Source: an uncultured Erysipelotrichaceae bacterium
GTDB lineage: Bacteria; Bacillota_I; Bacilli_A; RF39; UBA660
Length of the DNA stretch: 59,600 nucleotides
NCBI GenBank assembly: GCA_902794075.1
Contig: CADBGE010000001.1
Coordinates: 340,477-400,076, forward strand
Direction: 5' to 3'
The notes under the pieces were generated by a model. The model made no database searches, had not been told where the DNA came from, and saw only the letters and a list, made by a program, of their open reading frames with translations. This document shows, in pieces, positions 35,779 to 43,210 of this stretch; position 1 is the first letter of the stretch, and every line of letters begins with the position of its first letter. A program made the translations under genes and the position numbers.

Positions 35779-36230
35779 TGAAAAAATTTCTCTGTTATAA
35801 TTATAAATTTAAGTCCATGAGCTTCAGCAAATGCTTTAGCAGCAACCCATTTATCAACATTATTAACCCAGGCCTCTTTAAGCCATCGTGAATCCAATGC
35901 AGACGGTTTCACAGTCTGATTATATGGTTTTATTTCTACTATGGTTCTTTCTCCTTTATAGTTCTCTATAACATAGTCGGGATAATAGTTCTGTTCTTTC
36001 TGTAATAATCTATTATAATATCTAATAGCTATTGGTTCTGATGCCCATTTAATGATCTTAGGATTAGATTCGCAATAATTTATGAAATTCAATTCAAGTC
36101 CACTTCTATATATCACAGGCTGATCCTTGCACTCACTGAAGTATTTCTTGAGTGTAGAACGGTCCACATATCCTTGATGATATCTTGAATTCTTACGTGG
36201 CTTTAAATGTTTTATGAATGAATCTTTCAT
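35775..36230 (-). CDS. T4 gp4-like head completion protein
   Basis: 151 aa. Reads IYRSGLELNFINYCESNP, KIIKWASEPIAIRYYN, NYYPDYVIENYKGERTIVEI and KPYNQ. This is the pattern of the T4 gp4/cyanophage gp4 family, which finishes the DNA-filled head before tail joining. It is also a PD-(D/E)xK nuclease-like fold (Glu46, Asp85, Glu99-x-Lys101). It lacks the tag. It lies inside the run of tagged genes, overlapping one of them by 4 bp, and is the best named marker that this region belongs to a head-assembly module. Confidence 0.82.
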   Translation of the reverse strand: MKDSFIKHLKPRKNSRYHQGYVDRSTLKKYFSECKDQPVIYRSGLELNFINYCESNPKIIKWASEPIAIRYYNRLLQKEQNYYPDYVIENYKGERTIVEIKPYNQTVKPSALDSRWLKEAWVNNVDKWVAAKAFAEAHGLKFIIITEKFFQ

Positions 36231-36237
36231 TTATATG

Positions 36238-36750
36238 TTATTTGTATGTAAATAGTATTACTGAATCTACAATAGATAATGGAAACTTTCTAGATCCTAT
36301 TAATCCTATGATATAATCCGTTGTTTCAAATATTAAAGCTGTATAATCTCCGCCGGAAAATGATTTATCTATAAAAAATGACATAGATTCATAATTATCA
36401 TTTATATATTCAATCATTTTCTTATATATGTTCTCTTGATGACTATCAACAATTACACTATAAAATATAGAATTATTTTTAGGAACACGTTTACGTATTT
36501 CATTATCAATGGATGATTTGTATGAGAATGGAATATTTATTGCATATATTTTATTGACTGAGTCCGTTGTTTTAAATTTGCCATCTGTTGATAAATCAAC
36601 AAAGTCATCCTCAAACTTATCATAAAACATATCATTATAATTAACACCAGAAAATTCTTTATTAATGATTAGTTTTTCATCTAATGAAATCAAAGATGAT
36701 TTATTATCTTTTGATTTATTATCTTTTATGTATTGTAATAATGATATCAT
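36238..36750 (-). CDS. Tagged family B protein
   Basis: 170 aa. Tag variant MISLLQYIKD, a spacer with two N-K-S/D-N-K-S copies, then SLISLDE|K (Glu25) and LIINKEF. The body is the clearest family B example: MFYDKFEDDF, R-V-P-K-N-N-S-I-F-Y, IYKKMIEYINDN, FSGGDYTALIFETTDYIIGL, I-G-S-R-K-F-P and a last ILFTYK. First gene of its transcript after a 185-bp gap. No catalytic motif seen. Confidence 0.7.
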   Translation of the reverse strand: MISLLQYIKDNKSKDNKSSLISLDEKLIINKEFSGVNYNDMFYDKFEDDFVDLSTDGKFKTTDSVNKIYAINIPFSYKSSIDNEIRKRVPKNNSIFYSVIVDSHQENIYKKMIEYINDNYESMSFFIDKSFSGGDYTALIFETTDYIIGLIGSRKFPLSIVDSVILFTYK

Positions 36751-36841
36751 TATTTCACATTAATAATTTTATAATTAAAAATATTTCATTGTTAACAACG
36801 AAAAACTTTTTGCTTAGCAAAAATATTTTTTATACATACTA

Positions 36842-36875
36842 AAAGTTCCACATATATTCATTAATACATGTGGAA
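36842..36875 (-). terminator. Hairpin after the 119-aa gene
   Basis: Arms TTCCACAT (36846-36853) and ATGTGGAA (36868-36875), followed on the minus strand by CTTTTAG. Probably ends the 36936-37295 transcript. Confidence 0.6.
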
Positions 36876-36935
36876 AAACAATCTATTTTTATATATTAAA
36901 TCTTATGTATACATTAAACTTATGTATACATTAAA

Positions 36936-37295
36936 TCATACGAAATTCCTTAGACATATGTCAAGAACTTTGTCCTCATCATAATCAATGCCTGTCATAT
37001 CGAGATATGTTAAGATCTTAGAATGAAGTTCATAAGGATCATTTAGTCCTTTAGCTTGTAATGACTTAAGTGCTGAATATACATCCATTCCGTGCTTAAG
37101 TTTTGCAGATAGAGCATATATCACAATTATACCAGAATCAGCATGATCGTCGTGCATATTCATTCCAAAGTTTGTACATCCATTATTTGTCATCTCTTTC
37201 ACAAATTCGTCAAAATGCTTTGGAAAGTCCGGTGTTATCTCTTCTGAGGAAATGTCTAATTTCTTATCAATATTTTCTAGGTCTAAATCTTTCAT
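36936..37295 (-). CDS. Hypothetical protein
   Basis: 119 aa, acidic and helical, with a His/Asp-rich stretch (NFGMNMHDDHADSGI) that could bind metal. No tag, no known family. Flanked by its own gaps and a hairpin at its 3' side. Function unknown. Confidence 0.6.
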   Translation of the reverse strand: MKDLDLENIDKKLDISSEEITPDFPKHFDEFVKEMTNNGCTNFGMNMHDDHADSGIIVIYALSAKLKHGMDVYSALKSLQAKGLNDPYELHSKILTYLDMTGIDYDEDKVLDICLRNFV

Positions 37296-37376
37296 AATTC
37301 ATAAAGTAATTAAATTTTTGTGTTTATTCTTCAAACAGCTTCAGTTGTATTGGTTTTGGAATTTTAATACATATTT

Positions 37377-37694
37377 TTATTCATTGATTTTAACCATAGA
37401 TTTACCATCAAACATTCTAATTTCATTCGCACCCATAATAAAATATTTTTCTCCTTTTATAGGTATAAATTCATTATCGTTTTCATCTATATATACTGTA
37501 ATGCCATCTTTAATAATTCCATCTTTCGTTGGAATTTCTCTAATTGTTTTTATTCTTCCACCTTTAATTTTAATCATGTTATCAATACTTTTATTTATTT
37601 TTGGTAATTGTTTTTTTGCTATTATTGCGCATACAATTGTACCTATAGCAGATATACCGCAAAATATACAATTTAATATATTTATAGTATTCAT
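37377..37694 (-). CDS. Single-pass membrane protein
   Basis: 105 aa. Transmembrane segment at residues about 5-25 (ILNCIFCGISAIGTIVCAII), then a positively charged turn (KKQLPKINK) and a soluble beta-rich tail of about 65 residues, probably cytoplasmic by the positive-inside rule. A TTGAATATTTTT element upstream (37731-37766) may drive it. Function unknown. Confidence 0.6.
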   Translation of the reverse strand: MNTINILNCIFCGISAIGTIVCAIIAKKQLPKINKSIDNMIKIKGGRIKTIREIPTKDGIIKDGITVYIDENDNEFIPIKGEKYFIMGANEIRMFDGKSMVKINE

Positions 37695-37730
37695 TTAATA
37701 ATTTTTAAATATAATTTTATAATATATTAA

Positions 37731-37776
37731 TATATTAATATATAAAAACTCCCGAAAAATATTCAATTCTCGGGAA
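37731..37776 (-). promoter_or_regulatory. Overlapping terminator and promoter between 37808 and 37694
   Basis: Stem TCCCGA (37750-37755) / TCGGGA (37770-37775) followed by GTTTTTA on the minus strand ends the 37808 gene. The same segment contains TTGAATATTTTT with TATATATTAAT about 20 bp on, the promoter-like element for the 37694 gene. Confidence 0.5.
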
Positions 37777-37807
37777 TATAATATTTAATGAATTATGTTA
37801 TTAATAA

Positions 37808-38215
37808 TTATTTAATTGTTTGTTTAAAGTCTCTAAGATATTCAACAACTAAAACATTTTTATTTGCAATATAATAAATAATTCCGTATTTTGTCTCAAT
37901 ATCTGCAACAGTGAAACTACCTGTCTCAATATCATATAAAACACATACATTTTTATATTCTGCAGTCATTGTATAATTGTCGTAAGTGAATGTAATCTTT
38001 ACATCACCAACACTGTTTGCTTTATGATTAAATTCTACCCACAAATGAGTTGAACCTTCATTCAATGGTTTAACCATTTTAGACAAATCAGTGCATTTTG
38101 AGAAATAAGTAAAGTCGCAAGTTTTGTTCCAGTCAGTGTAAATGTAAGAACCAGTAAAAGCATTCATTACAAATGAAATTATTGCCATTACTACAGTCAG
38201 AATAATTTTTTTCAT
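37808..38215 (-). CDS. Small secreted protein
   Basis: 135 aa with a signal peptide (MKKIILTVVMAIISFVMNAF, residues 1-20). The mature part is a beta-rich domain (DVKITFTYDNYTMTAEYKNV) with a YIANKNVLVVEY end. Similar in length, charge and layout to the protein at 38341, so the two are probably diverged paralogues. Exported to the periplasm; may act on the cell envelope. Own TTGAATTTTT promoter at 38234-38269. Confidence 0.65.
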   Translation of the reverse strand: MKKIILTVVMAIISFVMNAFTGSYIYTDWNKTCDFTYFSKCTDLSKMVKPLNEGSTHLWVEFNHKANSVGDVKITFTYDNYTMTAEYKNVCVLYDIETGSFTVADIETKYGIIYYIANKNVLVVEYLRDFKQTIK

Positions 38216-38233
38216 TGTTATTTTATTTGATTA

Positions 38234-38269
38234 CGAATATAAAATAGAAATGTTCCCATAAAAATTCAA
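38234..38269 (-). promoter_or_regulatory. Promoter upstream of the 135-aa secreted protein
   Basis: TTGAATTTTT, 10 bp, then a TTTCTATTTTATATTCG region at the same spacing as at 39399-39435 and 51544-51580. Confidence 0.55.
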
Positions 38270-38291
38270 TTCTTTAATATATGTTAACATA

Positions 38292-38320
38292 CAAAAAAGA
38301 CCCACATTTCTGCAGGTCTT
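38292..38320 (-). terminator. Terminator after the 137-aa secreted protein gene
   Basis: Stem AAGACC (38297-38302) / GGTCTT (38315-38320) read on the minus strand, followed by TTTTTTGT. Confidence 0.75.
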
Positions 38321-38340
38321 GATGAGTTCTTAACTAATGT

Positions 38341-38754
38341 TTAAACAATAAATGGAACAATATCATAAAATAAAAGTAATTTTAAATCAGTTCCAAACAC
38401 CCACAATAAATTTTCTTTAAGTTTATTTGTAATAACTAAAGTTCCTTCATCTGGGTCATACAATACAATGACATCTTCAAGTGTTACAACTTTTGAACCA
38501 TCAAACGATGTATTTTTCATTCCTGCATCAATTGATACCTTACAAATTGATCCAGCTGAACCATAATCCGTATATTGTATATAAATTTTTCCATTTTCAA
38601 TTTTTCCTACCTTTCCTTCGTTAATCGCATCTTTATTAAGAGCAATTGCGTTAAAGGAAATAATTTTTGACCATTTAAAATCAATTTTTGTAAGTTTTGC
38701 ATTTGCACTTAATGTAATAATAGCTAATAACAAAATTGATAAAATCTTTTTCAT
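38341..38754 (-). CDS. Small secreted protein, paralogue of the 135-aa gene
   Basis: 137 aa. Signal peptide MKKILSILLLAIITLSANA (residues 1-19). The mature domain is beta-rich: GKIENGKIYIQYTDYGSAGS, VVTLEDVIVLYDPDEGTLVI. The V-x-V-L-Y-D-x-[ED]-[ET]-G-[ST] turn is shared with the neighbouring 135-aa protein (VCVLYDIETGSFTV), supporting a tandem duplication. Terminator after the stop. Confidence 0.65.
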   Translation of the reverse strand: MKKILSILLLAIITLSANAKLTKIDFKWSKIISFNAIALNKDAINEGKVGKIENGKIYIQYTDYGSAGSICKVSIDAGMKNTSFDGSKVVTLEDVIVLYDPDEGTLVITNKLKENLLWVFGTDLKLLLFYDIVPFIV

Positions 38755-38796
38755 CTTTCTTAAATTTTATATATTAAACATTAAATTATTCTTAAA

Positions 38797-39183
38797 TCAC
38801 TCTCCCTCAATCACCTTACGCATTCGCTTGAAATACTCCATGTCATATTCATCTTCACCAGGAATTCCTTCATCATCAAACTCCGCATCAAGTTCATCAG
38901 CAATATCATCAAACCAGAGCAAGAACTGAACATACCAACCATCAATTTCTGTGCAAAATGCATAGCAGCAATCAGTCATGTCATATTCATAAGTCCACTC
39001 AAATTCATCGTCCGAGTGCTTGATGATTAGTTCCGCAAGGTCTTCCTCACTCTTGAAATCGGAATTCATGCACAGATAATCTTGAGCCTCAAGACTGTCA
39101 ATGAGTTGCTTCATAGTGAACTCATCAAGACCAAGAGCGTTAATAACAATGTTTCCGAGTTTCCCGATGTTTACAGTATTCAT
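38797..39183 (-). CDS. Acidic hypothetical protein
   Basis: 128 aa, strongly acidic (last half has many Asp/Glu, for example DELDAEFDDEGIPGEDEYDM). Codon use is less AT-rich than in the neighbours. Could be a DNA-mimic-like inhibitor or a host-derived gene; no family is recognised. Ends in TGA. Confidence 0.6.
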   Translation of the reverse strand: MNTVNIGKLGNIVINALGLDEFTMKQLIDSLEAQDYLCMNSDFKSEEDLAELIIKHSDDEFEWTYEYDMTDCCYAFCTEIDGWYVQFLLWFDDIADELDAEFDDEGIPGEDEYDMEYFKRMRKVIEGE

Positions 39184-39225
39184 CTTTATTAAATTTTATA
39201 TATTAGTTAAACATTCATTAAATTC

Positions 39226-39378
39226 TCAATCTTCAATCTCATCAGCTACTTCTCTAAGTACTTGTGCCCATTCATAACCAGATATATCTTCCAAGTTTTC
39301 TAGCCACATGCTTGAGCTTGATCCATCAATGGCATTAAGTATATATTCTTTAAGTACTTTGTGAATGTATTCGTTCAT
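39226..39378 (-). CDS. Small hypothetical protein
   Basis: 50 aa (MNEYIHKVLKEYILNAIDGS...), acidic and helical, ending REVADEIED. It has its own TTGAATTTTT promoter immediately upstream and the same strand as its neighbours, which supports it as a real gene. Function unknown. Confidence 0.6.
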   Translation of the reverse strand: MNEYIHKVLKEYILNAIDGSSSSMWLENLEDISGYEWAQVLREVADEIED

Positions 39379-39398
39379 AATGTTTTAATTTTTAATTT

Positions 39399-39440
39399 GT
39401 ATAGATAAAATAGAAAAGTTCCTCGAAAAATTCAAGGAAC
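39399..39440 (-). promoter_or_regulatory. Overlapping terminator and TTGAATTTTT promoter
   Basis: Stem GTTCCT (39418-39423) / AGGAAC (39435-39440), followed by TTTTCTA on the minus strand, ends the 39490 gene. The loop carries TTGAATTTTT, and TTTTCTATTTTATCTATAC follows as the promoter of the small gene at 39378. Confidence 0.6.
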
Positions 39441-39489
39441 ACAGTGTTAAAGAATATTAAAAATAAATTATTTTACTATAAATTCTTCA

Positions 39490-39963
39490 TTACTTGTATT
39501 GAAATATCATCGTGCCTATATGGTTTTCAACATCAACCTCAGGCCATCCATATATGCATACTTTTAATTTTTTTGTTTCAAGTAAATATATAAAATAATC
39601 ATTCCCTTTAAATTTGTTATTAGTATCGTAGGCTTTATATGTAAGTTCAATATTATTATCATTGATGAATTCAATCATATCCTTATATAGCTTTGTCACT
39701 TCATCATAATGTTTAAAATCATTTGCATATTTTATATACACTGAGCGTTTAGCAAAAAAATTTGTCGTCGCATCTATCCAAGCAGGTTTCATTAATGTTG
39801 GCAATACCCACGTAACATCAGCTGAATGATACCAATCTATATTGCGATTTCTTATATTCAAGTGGTTCTTGAATTCTTCATAGAATTCTTCATTGTCTGA
39901 AACAAGCTTTGTGTTTTTGTTTATTACAAGTTTTTCATTCAAATACGTCGTTAATCTTTTCAT
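39490..39963 (-). CDS. Tagged family B protein
   Basis: 157 aa from the ATG at 39963, overlapping the upstream TGA (ATGA); the in-frame ATG at 39975 lies before the tag and is rejected. Tag MKRLTTYLNE|KLVINKNTK. The body starts NEEFYEEFKNHL and ends DYFIYLLETKKLKVCIYGWP, then GTMIFQYK, closest to the protein at 3999-4469. The pair sits more than 35 kb apart on opposite strands, so this family has been copied and moved. Confidence 0.7.
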   Translation of the reverse strand: MKRLTTYLNEKLVINKNTKLVSDNEEFYEEFKNHLNIRNRNIDWYHSADVTWVLPTLMKPAWIDATTNFFAKRSVYIKYANDFKHYDEVTKLYKDMIEFINDNNIELTYKAYDTNNKFKGNDYFIYLLETKKLKVCIYGWPEVDVENHIGTMIFQYK

Positions 39964-40706
39964 TCTTTGTACCAATTCGGTATATTTGTTATTCCTGAAC
40001 TATCAAACATACAACTCATGTATTTAACTTTTGAGACATCCCATTTTGATAAGTCTCCTACTGATTTTAACTGTTCGCAACCTTCAAACATAAAACTCAT
40101 ATTTTCAACTTTTGATACATTCCATTTTGATAAATTTCCAACTGATTTTAAGTTTATACATTTATCAAACATGGAACTAATGTCTTCAACATTTGAAACA
40201 TCCCAATTAGATAAATCACCGACAGATTTTAAATTGTAGCATTCATTAAACATTTCATACATATCTTTAACCTTTGACACGTTCCAATCTGTTATGTCAA
40301 TGTATTCAAATTTTGTTGCATCAAATATTCCTTCATTTATATTTGCATTATAAAATGAATCAATATTACTTACATCGACATCATTAAAGTCAATAGGTTT
40401 ATGTTCTGTTCCAGGTCCAACGTTGTAAAGTCTATCAATAATGATATTTTTTAACTCTTTAAATGATTTTGGAGCATATGTATACTGATTGTAATTTTTA
40501 TTGATGATTAGTTTCTCATCAAATTGCTGATTGATGATTAGTTTCTCATCAAATTGCTGATTGATGATTAGTTTCTCATCAAATTGCTGATTGATGACAA
40601 GCCTTTCAGATATATTTACATTTTGATGTAAAGTTTTACTTTCAGCAATATTTACATTTTGATGTAAAGTTTTACTTTCAGCAATATAATTTACTAATGA
40701 TTTCAT
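39960..40706 (-). CDS. Tagged BspA-like/DUF285 protein with six tandem cleavage-like sites
   Basis: 248 aa. Tag MKSLVNYIAE|S, then two SKTLHQNVNIAE/ISE units (Glu22, Glu34) and three QQFDE|KLIIN units (Glu44, Glu54, Glu64) before KNYNQ. Every unit ends in hydrophobic-x-Glu. Then the SFKELKNIIIDRLYNVGPGT segment and four DUF285 repeats (DLSNWDVSNVEDISSMFDKC) ending NIPNWYKE. Downstream tagged family B gene overlaps by 4 bp. Confidence 0.77.
   Translation of the reverse strand: MKSLVNYIAESKTLHQNVNIAESKTLHQNVNISERLVINQQFDEKLIINQQFDEKLIINQQFDEKLIINKNYNQYTYAPKSFKELKNIIIDRLYNVGPGTEHKPIDFNDVDVSNIDSFYNANINEGIFDATKFEYIDITDWNVSKVKDMYEMFNECYNLKSVGDLSNWDVSNVEDISSMFDKCINLKSVGNLSKWNVSKVENMSFMFEGCEQLKSVGDLSKWDVSKVKYMSCMFDSSGITNIPNWYKE
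40501..40590. repeat. 30-bp perfect tandem repeat, three copies
   Basis: Identical units at 40501-40530, 40531-40560 and 40561-40590; on the minus strand each encodes QQFDEKLIIN. Identity at the DNA level points to recent duplication. Confidence 0.95.
40613..40684. repeat. 36-bp perfect tandem repeat, two copies
   Basis: Units 40613-40648 and 40649-40684, encoding the 12-residue AESKTLHQNVNI segment. Confidence 0.92.
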
Positions 40707-41350
40707 TCTACTCCTTTAGGCTTATATTTATCTTCTATACCGCAATTATTAAACATTGCATAAGTATTAGAGTTATCTGTAATATTCCAATTAGATAAAT
40801 CCGAATTAAAGTTCTTACAATCTTTAAACATCATATAAAAATCCTCTCCTTCACTAACTTTCCAATCACTTAAATCTGAATTAAATTTATAGCACCTAGC
40901 AAACATAGTAGAAAAATTTTCACATTTACTAACGTTCCAATTACTTAAATCAGAATTAAATTCATTACAATTATAAAACATAGATAAAAAAATCGTACTG
41001 TTTCTAACGTCCCACTTACTAAGATCACAATTGAACTTTTTACAACCAGCAAACATTTGGGTAAAATTCTCTCCTTTACCAACATTCCATTTGCTAACAT
41101 CAAAATTTTTATTTCCGGTGTTTTCGTCACCAACAAACAATTCACTAAAGTTAGTTACTTCAGATGTGTCAATGTCATTTAAGTCATATATACCTTTATT
41201 ATAATGTTCTTCTATTGAAGCCTTTAATTCAACTATGTCTTTTGGATGATAATTATAACCGTCATCATAGTTCTTATTGATTAACAGTTTTTCAGATAAT
41301 GAAATTAAATATGATTTATCTGATTTTATGTAGTTCGTTAACGATTTCAT
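40703..41350 (-). CDS. Tagged BspA-like/DUF285 protein, subtype 2
   Basis: 215 aa. Tag variant MKSLTNYIKS, spacer, then LISLSE|K (Glu20) and LLINKNYDDG. The repeats differ from the main subtype: about 22-24 residues with FNSDLSNWNVSKCENFSTMF and C-x-K-F-N spacing. Similar to the genes at 41347 and 48435. Ends KYKPKGVE. Overlaps its upstream neighbour by 4 bp. Confidence 0.75.
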   Translation of the reverse strand: MKSLTNYIKSDKSYLISLSEKLLINKNYDDGYNYHPKDIVELKASIEEHYNKGIYDLNDIDTSEVTNFSELFVGDENTGNKNFDVSKWNVGKGENFTQMFAGCKKFNCDLSKWDVRNSTIFLSMFYNCNEFNSDLSNWNVSKCENFSTMFARCYKFNSDLSDWKVSEGEDFYMMFKDCKNFNSDLSNWNITDNSNTYAMFNNCGIEDKYKPKGVE

Positions 41351-41997
41351 TGTACTCCTTTTGGTTTAAATTTATCATCTATGTCGCACTCGTTAAACAT
41401 TCCATCAGTGTCAGATTTAACTACAATATTCCAATTAGATAAATCAGAATTATAATTCGTACAATGAGCAAACATTTCTACAAAATCTTTACATTTGCTA
41501 ACATTCCACTTACTTAAATTAGAATTAAAGTTTTCACATCCAAAAAACATATGGTTAAAATGTCTGCTCTTACTTACATTCCAATCATTTAGATCACAAT
41601 TAAATTTATTACAATTATAAAACATGTAACGAAAATCTACGCCTTTACTAACATCCCAATTACTTAAGTCACAATTGAATTTTTCGCATCCTCCAAACAT
41701 CCATGAAAAATCTTTACCATTACTTACGTTCCATTCACTAATATCAAAATTGTTTGGTGTATTTTCATTCATAAAAATAGAACTAAAGTTAGTTATTTCA
41801 GATACGTCTATGTCATTTAAGTCATATATGTCATTATCATAATGTTCTTGTATTGCAGCTTCTAATTCTTCTCTCGTTGTTGGATGATAATTATAACCGT
41901 CTTTATAATTCTTATTTATGATTAATTTTTCATTCAAATATTTATTCAAAGAATGAAGGTCTTTCATATATGAAATATATGTCGTTAGTCTTTTCAT
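41347..41997 (-). CDS. Tagged BspA-like/DUF285 protein, subtype 2
   Basis: 216 aa. Double tag MKRLTTYISY plus MKDLHSLNKYLNE|K (Glu23), then LIINKNYKDG. The segment TREELEAAIQEHY precedes about five subtype 2 repeats (FNCDLSNWDVSKGVDFRYMF), ending KFKPKGVQ. A tandem duplicate of the 40703 gene (both keep YDLNDIDxSExTNFS). First gene of the minus-strand run, divergent from the IMPDH-like gene. Confidence 0.76.
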   Translation of the reverse strand: MKRLTTYISYMKDLHSLNKYLNEKLIINKNYKDGYNYHPTTREELEAAIQEHYDNDIYDLNDIDVSEITNFSSIFMNENTPNNFDISEWNVSNGKDFSWMFGGCEKFNCDLSNWDVSKGVDFRYMFYNCNKFNCDLNDWNVSKSRHFNHMFFGCENFNSNLSKWNVSKCKDFVEMFAHCTNYNSDLSNWNIVVKSDTDGMFNECDIDDKFKPKGVQ

Positions 41998-42073
41998 TGA
42001 ATAGTGTTGATTAATTTTTATATATTAATATATAAGATAACATTTATTTAATATATATAAAAATATTTTTATT

Positions 42074-43195
42074 ATGATTAAAAAGGAAATAGGATATGCG
42101 TACAATGATTTGACAATTGTACCAAGTATCATTAGTAATGTAAAGTCAAGAAGCGAGACAAACTGCATGGATGCTAATGGAAGACTCCCCATATTTGTTG
42201 CCCCAATGTCTTCAGTAATCAATCATAAAAATTATGAAATCTTTGAAAAAAATAACTTATATACTGTTATTCCTCGTAGTGTCAATTATGAAGATAGAAT
42301 GAAATTATTTGGAAACAATGGAACATTATTTAATGACATTCATTATAGATTTATTGCATTGTCACTGAATGAATTTAAGGATTGTTTCTGTAGTGAGGAA
42401 AACGTAAAGAATAATGCAAATAAGCATTTCAATGTATGTGTAGACATTGCTAATGGTCATATGCAGTATTTATATGATTTATGCAAAAAGGCAAAAGAAT
42501 TGTCATTTAAATATAATTATAAACTTGTCATTATGACAGGCAATATCGCAAATCCTGAGACATATCGTGAGATATGTATGATGACAATAAATTATGAACC
42601 AATTATAGATTATATTAGAGTGGGAATTGGGGGAGGTTCAGGCTGCATAACCAGTAGTAACACAAGTATACATTATCCAATGGCAAGTCTTATTGATAGT
42701 TGCAATAATATTAGAAAAGAGCTCCAGCTTAAGAATTGTACTAAGATCATTGCTGACGGTGGTGTACGTAATTATTCTGATGTCATTAAAGCATTAGCAT
42801 TAGGAGCAGATTATGTAATGATTGGTGGAGTATTCGCAAAGTGTCTTGAGTCTTGTGGAGCAAAAATGTTCACAAACTATAAAGGAGAAAAGGAGATGTG
42901 CACTGCAGATGCTGCTTATGAGCTTTATGAAAAGGGGGCGCAGTTATACACAAGGTTCTACGGCATGGCAAGTGCAGAAGGACAGATCGCAATCAATCAC
43001 AAGAAGACAAAGACCGCAGAGGGAATTACTAAGATGCTACCCGTTGAATATAAGTTACATAAGTGGGTAGAGAATATGCAGGACTATCTAAGATCTGCAA
43101 TGAGCTATTGCGGAGCATTCAGGCTTGATGAGTTCATCGGTAAGCAGACATTGATTGTGAACAGTCCTGGAGAGATTGCTGCAGTTAATAAATAA
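42074..43195 (+). CDS. IMP dehydrogenase/GMP reductase family enzyme
   Basis: 373 aa TIM barrel without the CBS pair found in most bacterial IMP dehydrogenases. Key stretches are YNDLTIVPS, FVAPMSSV, VGIGGGSGCITSSNT (loop with the catalytic Cys), IIADGGVRNYSDVIKALALG and ADYVMIGG, then RFYGMASAEGQ. The lack of CBS domains and the F-Y-G-M-[AS]-S flap favour GMP reductase, but the substrate cannot be fixed from sequence alone. It would tune the purine nucleotide pool. Codon use in its last third is less AT-rich. Start of a plus-strand run. Confidence 0.82.
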   Translation: MIKKEIGYAYNDLTIVPSIISNVKSRSETNCMDANGRLPIFVAPMSSVINHKNYEIFEKNNLYTVIPRSVNYEDRMKLFGNNGTLFNDIHYRFIALSLNEFKDCFCSEENVKNNANKHFNVCVDIANGHMQYLYDLCKKAKELSFKYNYKLVIMTGNIANPETYREICMMTINYEPIIDYIRVGIGGGSGCITSSNTSIHYPMASLIDSCNNIRKELQLKNCTKIIADGGVRNYSDVIKALALGADYVMIGGVFAKCLESCGAKMFTNYKGEKEMCTADAAYELYEKGAQLYTRFYGMASAEGQIAINHKKTKTAEGITKMLPVEYKLHKWVENMQDYLRSAMSYCGAFRLDEFIGKQTLIVNSPGEIAAVNK

Positions 43196-43210
43196 ACACA
43201 TAATAAGATT

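Noticed and set aside
40501..40590. CRISPR-like array from regular 30-33 bp repeats
   Set aside because: The repeats are directly adjacent without unique spacers, are in frame, and encode the linker units of a tagged protein.
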